This document shows, piece by piece, positions 58,507 through 64,000 of a stretch of 64,000 nucleotides of DNA. How positions within the stretch are numbered: position 1 is the first letter of the stretch; each line of letters begins with the position of its first letter. The stretch is from contig OZ251241.1 of assembly GCA_965240325.2 (NCBI GenBank), forward strand, positions 124,001-188,000. The letters run 5' to 3'. Below the pieces are notes generated by a model, which ran no database searches, was not told where the DNA came from, and saw nothing but the letters and a program-made list of their open reading frames with translations. This stretch comes from Rebecca billardiae RCC1528 (taxonomy: Eukaryota; Haptophyta). The position numbers and the translations under genes were made by a program.

Positions 58507-58676
58507 ACCCAGTGCCACCTCTATTCGAACCCAGTGCCACCTCTAAGTGACCCAGTGCCACCCTTCTATGAACCCAGTGCCACTTCTTCTATGATGACAT
58601 ATGGGGACCCAGTGCCACTGCTACCCGCCTGGCACTGGGTTTGCTATTGATTTTCATATTGGTAACCCAGTGCCAC
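58507..58676. repeat. Array of ACCCAGTGCCAC 12-mers
   Basis: Six exact copies start at 58507, 58529, 58550, 58572, 58607 and 58665, plus an inverted, one-mismatch copy at 58629-58640. The first four are spaced 21-22 bp apart, about two helical turns. The array lies about 140-310 bp beyond the stop of the minus-strand GT77-like gene. It could be a protein-binding array or the decayed core of an element. Confidence 0.85.
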
Positions 58677-58819
58677 CCACCCCCGGCACAGAAGGCCTGC
58701 CTGCGAGTTGCATACTTGCATCAATCAATGGGCGCCATCGTGGCCGTGGGCATTTTGTTTTCGTGGAATGAAGCGGTACCCCGTACCGGTAGGTAGGGTG
58801 CTATGACGAAAGGCTGCTG

Positions 58820-60069
58820 CTATCCTGTGAGCCCTTGGTCGTCGTCAGCAGCAGCCCGTCGGAGGGGGCACTGCCCGTCGGCTCCGAGCTGCCACAGGCC
58901 GTGCGCCTGTAGCAGGCGCACCTTCTCCTCCGCGCCCCACACGCAGTTCGCTGCGACGCAGACGCGCGCGCGCGGCGCAGGGCCAGGCGCGCAAGGCGCG
59001 GGCGGGTGCGCGTCGCCGCGCGCTGGTGAGGCCGAGCGCCGCCACGCGCCGCATGCCACAGCCACAGGCATGAGACAGCGGGCGCCGAGGCGTTGCGGTG
59101 CGCGCGCGCACGCTGCCAGTGGGCGCTCGACGCACCGTGCAGCGTGACTGCGCGCGGGGGCGGCACGTACGCGCCGCCGCCGCTGCCGGGCACGCCCGCG
59201 GCCGCGAGCCCCCTGCCGTTCACAAAGACTGACCCGTCCAGCAGCTCCAGCCGCGGCAACCCGCGGGAGCGCGCCACCCGCCGGTTGAACCGCCGGTTGA
59301 AGATGTCCTGGTCGTGGCCCTCGGACGGGGGCGCGCGCTGGCAGCGGGCGTGCCACTCGAGCAGCAGCCGGGCGTTCGCGCCGCTCGCGCGCGCGTAGAA
59401 GAGGCCGGTGTTCGCCTTGCGCCCGCTCTCCGCGCTAAACGCCAGCTCGGGCAGCACGGCCAGGCCCGCGCCGCCGCGCGCGCCGCGCGCCGTGCGCGCG
59501 CTCTCGGCGTGCTCGGCGAGCGCGCCCCACGGCCACGCGAGGAAGGAGACGTCCAGGTCGCTCCACAGCACGTGCAGCCCGGCGCGTAGCGCGCACAGCG
59601 CGAAGAACGGCTTGAGCCTGAGGAGCTCGGCCCACGTGGCCCCGCGCACGCCGGGCGGCAGCAGCGCGCTCGCGTTCACCGCAGGCACGCCCAGCTGCTG
59701 CGCGCGCGCGTACGCGCCGGCGTCGGTCGCGAGCGCGACGTAGTTGTGCACGCCGGCGCGCGAGAGAGAGCACGCCCAGTGCGCGAGGAACAGCCGCGCG
59801 AAGTCGAAGCCGCCCTCGCTGTTCACCATCCCGACGACGATGTTCTTGTCTGCGTCCGCGTGCCTCCGCAGCACGTCGTGCGCCTCCGCCTCGCTGAGCG
59901 CGGATGCCGCGCTCGCGTTGTCCACCCATGGGTCGGCGCTCGGGCGCATAGCACGCCACGCGGCGGGCACGCCGGGGAGCGGTGCCAGCCACTGCGCACA
60001 CGCGAGCACGAGGAGGAGCGCAGCAACCACGAGTCGTCGCGTTCGTATCCGCCGCCATCGCTCGCCCAT
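58820..60069 (-). CDS. GT77-like nucleotide-diphospho-sugar transferase
   Basis: Two exons (59112-60069, 58820-58950; 161-bp intron, phase 1) give 362 aa. The N terminus has a signal anchor (RLVVAALLLVLACAQWLAPL), Golgi type II topology. The core shows NIVVGMVNSEGGFDFARLF, VHNYVALATDAGAYARA, LRLKPFFALCALRAGLHVLW, the DxD-like SDLDVSFLAWPW, ANTGLFYAR and HDQDIFNRRFN. The last exon supplies NCVWGAEEKVRLLQAHGLW, the expected C-terminal block, which a read-through frame would miss. This is the PF03407 (nucleotide-diphospho-sugar transferase) plan seen in plant and algal arabinosyl-, xylosyl- or galactosyltransferases. It probably modifies cell-surface glycoproteins. The specific sugar is not readable. 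Confidence 0.85.
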
Positions 60070-60308
60070 GACGGACGGCGTCAGCGGCCGAAGCGGCCCA
60101 AGCCGTTAGCTAGCGTGGGGGTATTTCGACGCTACAGTTTACTATGTTTTAACGTGCACACTTGGTTAAGGCGTGATACAGTTTACTAAGAATAAGAGAC
60201 GCACACAGCTCAGGCAGGCGAGATACTGTCGGAGTGTCGGACCGCGGAGTATGACTATGAGACGCATGACGACTTGACGAGTCGTAGTAGTTATATGAGT
60301 CGTAGTAG
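60070..60308. other. Short intergenic with a dispersed 42-bp repeat
   Basis: 60134-60178 matches 24847-24888 in inverted orientation (GTTAAAACATAGTAAACTG core). The flanking TACAGTTTACTA occurs twice, 43 bp apart (about 60134 and 60177). Confidence 0.5.
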
Positions 60309-62595
60309 TTATAATGCTGATGGCAAGGCCCCGGCCTCCACCACGCCGCTGGCTGCCGCGGTGGCCTCCGCTGGCCGCTGGCGAGGATGCTGTTGGTGCT
60401 GCTGCTGGCTGATCCGCGGCTGCAGCCGCTTCGCCGCGAGCTGGCTGCCGCGAGCGCTGCCGAGAGGCCCAGGCTGCGCCTGCCACGCGCTGCTCCTGCT
60501 GCCGCCGTGCGCGCACCCGCGCAGCCACGCCGCCCCGCGCCATGCGGCGGCTCGCACGGCCACGGTGACGCCGCTGCCCGGCCGAGCGAGCTCCAGCGTG
60601 CCGCCGACTCCGCCCGCGCCTTGCGCCGTCGGCCCTGCCATCGGTCGGCGCGCGCGCCCCGCGCGCCCCGCGCGGGCGGCCAGGCCGACGCCGAGGGCGA
60701 GCAGCGCCACGCCTCCGCCCAGCGCTGCGCACGCCGCGCGCGCGGAGCTGGCGCGGGCGCGTGGTGCAGCAGGCGCGCCTGCGCGACTCGCGGCCCCGCC
60801 GCCCCGCCGGCCCCCCATGCCCAGCCACGCGCGCCGCCAGCGGCCGCGCGCCAGCGCCTCGGCGACGAGCCGGGGGCGGAAGTCGCCGCGCGGCGCGGCC
60901 GGGCGCGCCTCGCAAAAGTTGAAGCGGTCGCACTGCAGCCGGCAGCAGCCGCACGCGCAGCGCTCGCGGTGCGCGCCCTGCGGGTCCCAGTACTGCCGGC
61001 GCGCGGCGCACGACTTTGCGTTCGTCAGCTCGCAGCGGGAGCCCATGCAGCTGCGGCACTTGTCCACGGTCGGCATCAGAAGGTCAGGTGGCAGCGCGGG
61101 CGGCGCGGGCGGCGCTGGCGGCGGGCACGGCCCCGTGTGCGGCACGCAGCCGTGCTCGTGCGCGCACTGGCGGAAGCAGCACGCGCACGCGCACGCGTTG
61201 GCCTCCGCCCCGCGCGGGTCGACGAAGCCGTGCCGGTGCGCGCAGTTGTGCCTCTGCCCGCGCCCGCACCGGTGGCGCTCGCACTGGCAACGCGCGCGCG
61301 CGCGGGGGCCGGCGCGGGGCGCGGGCTGAGCGCCGCGGCACACGCCGTGCGCGCGCGGCGCGGCGCGCGCGCGCGCGCGCGCACCACGCCGCACGTCCAG
61401 CGCCACTCGTTGTCGTCAAACGCCGGGTGCGGCCCGCCCCAGCCGTACGCGCGCGCGCCGCGGCTGTGCGTGTTGAAGGGCAGCGGCCCCGCCTGCTCTG
61501 GGGCGAGCGCGAGCGAGTCGGGCGCGCAGCCGCGGCTGACCTCGGCGCGCGGCGGGCTGGGCGGCGCGGGCGGCGCGGGCGGCAGCGGCGGGCACGACCC
61601 CACGCGCGTGTCCCCGAAGAAGAAGTTCCGGCCTGGCGCGGGGGCAGCGCAGGGCAGGCCGGCGCAGGCGCACAAGGCGGTCACAGCGGCAGCAGCAGCG
61701 GGGGGCCGCGCGGCGACAGCTTCAGCCGCGCGCGGCCGCGCGCGCGGCGCCGCGCGCGGGCGCGGGGCGGCGGGTGCCCGCGCGCACCGCCATCCCCCCT
61801 GCACACGCGGTTGTAGCACGGCGTGGCGTAGCGCAGCCGCAGCCGCGGCCGCGCGCCCGTGTGGAAGAAGACGGCCGCGCGCTGCTGCTCTGCGCTCAGC
61901 GCGCGCGCGCCCGCCGACGGGTTGGGCACGAGCGCGGCCGTCGAGCCGAAGTAGTCGCAGCCGGCCGGGCAGAAGTCGAGGTACTCGGGCCTGCGCCGGC
62001 GCGCGCGGCGCGCGGCGCCATCACGCGTCACTGGATCGAGGCGGCGGTGCCGCGCGCGGCGGCTCGGCGCGCGCGCGCCGCACCCGTGGTGCTCCGTCAC
62101 GCGCACCACCCTCACGCTCGTGTGCTCGGCGACGGTGTAGAAGTCGTACTCGTCGGGGCAGACGCACAACACCTCCTTCGTCAGCTCGCCCGCCGGCCCG
62201 AGCGCCGTCTGGTCAATGTCGAACACGGTGAAGCCGAAGCCGCGGCCGCGCAGCGGTGCGCCGCGCGCATCGACCAGCCTCAGCTCGAGCTCGAGGGCGT
62301 GGTCGTTGAGGAGGTTGATCTGGGCGAAGAAGGGGCTGTCCGACTTGCCGTTCTTGCGCTCGTCGTACGCGGCGTACACGCCGGGCGACGTGATGCGCAG
62401 CGCGTACGGCTCCCCGTCCACGGCGCCGACGCCCGAGAAGAGCATCTCGCCCACGCCGTGAGAGCCGAGGTCGTTGCCGCGCGTGGGAGCGGGCGACGGG
62501 ATGGTCGAGCGGTTGAAGTCGAGCGTGAGCGCCCACGGCACGCACTGCGCGGCCGCGCCCAGGGCGAGCAGCTGCTGCGCTGCGGCGGCGAGCAT
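60309..62595 (-). CDS. Secreted/membrane protein with two cysteine-rich modules, function unknown
   Basis: Four exons (62084-62595, 61788-61990, 61385-61632, 60309-61283; phases consistent) give 645 aa. ATG 62595 starts a signal peptide (MLAAAAQQLLALGAAAQC); an upstream in-frame ATG exists. Exons 1-2 form a globular domain: GVGEMLFSGVGAVDGEPYAL, FFAQINLLNDHALELELRL, FGFTVFDIDQTALGPAGELT, DFCPAGCDYFGSTAALVPNP. After a Pro-rich linker (PPLPPAPPAPPSPPRAE), exon 3 ends with WRWTCGV. Exon 4 opens a cysteine module (residues 322-367): CERHRCGRGQ, HRHGFVDPRGAEANACACAC, then HEHGC. After a second Pro-rich linker, module two (residues 397-445) runs CRSCMGSRCELTNAKSC, DPQGAHRERCACGCC. A possible membrane helix (GGGVALLALGVGLAA) is near 506-524. 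The two modules align on DP-G-A...CACxCC. Predicted extracellular. No enzyme motif was recognised. Confidence 0.6.
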
Positions 62596-63272
62596 GCTCG
62601 TCGACGCCGCCGGGGCCGGCCGGCCAGGCGTCGAGCTCTCGTGAGGCGTGAGCGACTCGACCTGCGCTCGATTTTGGGCGGCGTGAGCCGTGAACTGGAG
62701 CAGCTGTGCACGGCGGCAGCGCACAGAGCTGCCACTGTTCAACTTGCGTGAGTGGGGCAGCCGCTACTGTACCGCTATTGTACAGTCCGCTACATTCTAC
62801 ACAGTGACACATGATACAGTAACAGTATGGCGGGTGAGTGGCACTTAGCCATACTGCTGCCAGCGTGTCAGTACTAGTCAGGCCAGCTAGAGGTTCAATG
62901 GGTGCAGCATCACTGAGCCGAGCGTGCGCGATAACACTTGCAACATCCTGGGTCCACGCAGGTGCGTCACGAACCCATTGATAAAACGGCTATGCACTCC
63001 TCTCAGCCGTGGACGAAGACGTTGCAATGTGCCAATGTCGCCCACTGGGCATCGGCCATCGCCCACCGTGTCGCTGGCCACTGCACGGTCCGCAAGCGTG
63101 CCGAGAGCGACTGCTCGGTGCCATCGGACTGCGACTGCTCCACCGCTATCGCCGAGTTCACTCCAGCGGCCAATCGGGGCGGTCCTCCCCACCACTCCAG
63201 CCGTGCGCGTGCTGCTGCTCGGTACGCGCGCCGTCATCTCGCGCTCAGCCAGCTGGACTGTGCCCATGCCCC
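62596..63272. other. Intergenic region between cysteine-rich gene and SDHD
   Basis: No gene recognised. 62755-62880 has imperfect repeats of TACTGTACCGCTATTGTACA and ACAGTAACAG types. Confidence 0.45.
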
Positions 63273-63725
63273 TCACTGCGCAGGCTTGGGCTTGCGCCAC
63301 AGGCCCTTGATCGTCTCGATCAAGCCAGGGCCCTGGAGGTTGAGGCGGAGCAGGCCGAGTGTAGTGATCGTCGTCACGCCCAGCATGCCCACGCGCGCCG
63401 GGCCCACCGCCGCGCTGCCGAAGAACTTCTTTGCATAGTCGGAGATGACGCAGTTCATCCCGATGTGCGCGTGCACCGGGAACGCGACGCCCAGGAAGAG
63501 GTCGAGCGGGAGGGTGAGCGGCGACGGGCTGACGGCGAACGCGACCGGTGTCGCTCCGAGCAGCGCGAGGTTGACGTAGTGGTACAGCTTGAGGCTCGCG
63601 CTCGACTGGTCCGCGTTGACCAGCGAGGAGACGATAGTGCGCGGGCTGCTGACGCTGCCCGCACGCCGCGCAATAATGCCTGCAGCCAGCGGGGCGTGGT
63701 CCGCGCGTGCGTAGGCGGGGCGCAT
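63273..63725 (-). CDS. SDHD: Succinate dehydrogenase membrane anchor subunit (CybS/SDHD)
   Basis: A single exon gives 150 aa. The N terminus is Arg/Ala/Ser-rich, consistent with a mitochondrial presequence. Helix 1 is LYHYVNLALLGATPVAFAV, helix 2 LDLFLGVAFPVHAHIGMN and helix 3 VGMLGVTTITTLGLL. The HAHIGMNCVISDY segment carries the heme-ligand His and the Asp-Tyr that lines the ubiquinone site in CybS. The usual length of mature CybS is ~100-130 aa, so this is near full length. It anchors complex II in the inner mitochondrial membrane and passes electrons from succinate to ubiquinone. No intron was seen. Confidence 0.85.
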   Translation of the reverse strand: MRPAYARADHAPLAAGIIARRAGSVSSPRTIVSSLVNADQSSASLKLYHYVNLALLGATPVAFAVSPSPLTLPLDLFLGVAFPVHAHIGMNCVISDYAKKFFGSAAVGPARVGMLGVTTITTLGLLRLNLQGPGLIETIKGLWRKPKPAQ

Positions 63726-64000
63726 GACGGGGGACAGTCACGAGACGGCCGGCCAAGACACAGCTCGGCCAGAGCCCCACGTGCGCGCGGCGATGGCGGC
63801 AAGAAGGGGCGCGCACCACCAGCCCGCCGAAGCAACGCGACCATCCTGCCAAGCAGCAGTCCACCGCCGCCGCTTTCAGCTTGCCGCGCCGAGCCGCCGC
63901 CGACGCCTGGCGCGTCCGGACTACCCCGGCCGGACGGGAGCGTCGAATCGTCGATTCGCAGTCCTTGAAGAATTTGGATGTGGATCATCCGTTTGCCACC
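63726..64000. other. 3' edge of the window
   Basis: 5' region of SDHD on the minus strand; the window ends here. No gene recognised. Confidence 0.4.

Larger units (their letters stand above)
56600..58819. other. Gene-poor region upstream of PRPF31 with coding-like debris
   Basis: 56690-56785 is the polypurine tract. 57780-58280 contains plus-frame fragments that look coding, such as DDNEMENNYAGERQMAAAAD and IAFRRYAQAAYPGGAL, interrupted by stops, and a frame with VEMIDLVEARSAAPRPP. They might be remnants of a transposon-encoded protein. 58507-58676 carries the ACCCAGTGCCAC array. No intact gene is recognised. Confidence 0.4.

Noticed and set aside
58801-59111. Read-through C terminus of the GT77-like protein
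   Set aside because: The spliced model restores the family's expected C-terminal block (NCVWGAEEKVRLLQAHGLW) in phase; the read-through tail has no similarity.

Overview
This window is nuclear DNA from a unicellular eukaryote. It is very GC-rich, and its genes are broken by short GC-rich introns (about 80-250 bp). Most introns start GTGCGC or GTACGC and end GCGCAG, and at least three use a GC-AG boundary. The gene set is that of a eukaryotic microalga: PRPF31, FARSB, RPL28, RNase H2 subunit B, SDH subunit D, a cGMP-dependent kinase, proline-rich pherophorin-like cell-surface proteins and a nickel superoxide dismutase. I favour a haptophyte. A pelagophyte or another GC-rich marine alga is possible. 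The lineage call is inference; nothing in the window fixes the species.

Layout. 1-9 kb: a ubiquitin-nickel superoxide dismutase fusion (minus), a divergent SHPRH-like SNF2/RING helicase (plus) and an EamA-type transporter (plus). 8.9-15.5 kb: gene-poor, with unrecognised coding-like debris and one copy of a 1.6 kb dispersed repeat. 15.6-19.2 kb: a divergent pair of predicted calcium-binding surface or secreted proteins, one made of tandem EF-hand repeats and one of RTX-type nonapeptide repeats followed by an SPPP hinge and a membrane anchor. 20-24 kb: a nine-exon cGMP-dependent protein kinase with four cyclic-nucleotide domains. 24-28.5 kb: gene-poor, with AT-rich islands, a tandemly duplicated gene remnant and a 911-bp element with terminal inverted repeats. 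28.5-32.5 kb: a membrane hybrid histidine kinase (minus) divergent from a four-helix membrane protein (plus). 32.9-39.6 kb: a nine-exon Golgi-type glycosyltransferase (minus) divergent from FARSB (plus). 40-47.5 kb: RPL28, RNASEH2B, an acidic hypothetical protein, and an AT-hook/zinc-knuckle protein. 47.5-54.9 kb: a repeat-rich block holding the inverted second copy of the 1.6 kb repeat, two direct copies of a 796-bp element with terminal inverted repeats, a 190-bp minisatellite and an AT-rich fragment. 55-64 kb: PRPF31, a GT77-like glycosyltransferase, a cysteine-rich secreted or membrane protein, and SDHD.

The most notable items are: (i) the ubiquitin-NiSOD fusion, where removal of ubiquitin would expose the N-terminal histidine that the nickel hook requires; (ii) the divergent EF-hand/RTX pair, two calcium-binding repeat proteins sharing one 322-bp spacer, in which the later RTX exons begin at the calcium repeats; (iii) two families of short elements with terminal inverted repeats; and (iv) cysteine-rich modules in an otherwise unrecognised surface protein. 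Exon boundaries were read by eye from splice dinucleotides, codon phase and remembered family patterns. Every multi-exon model below has a consistent phase. No expression data or homology search was available.
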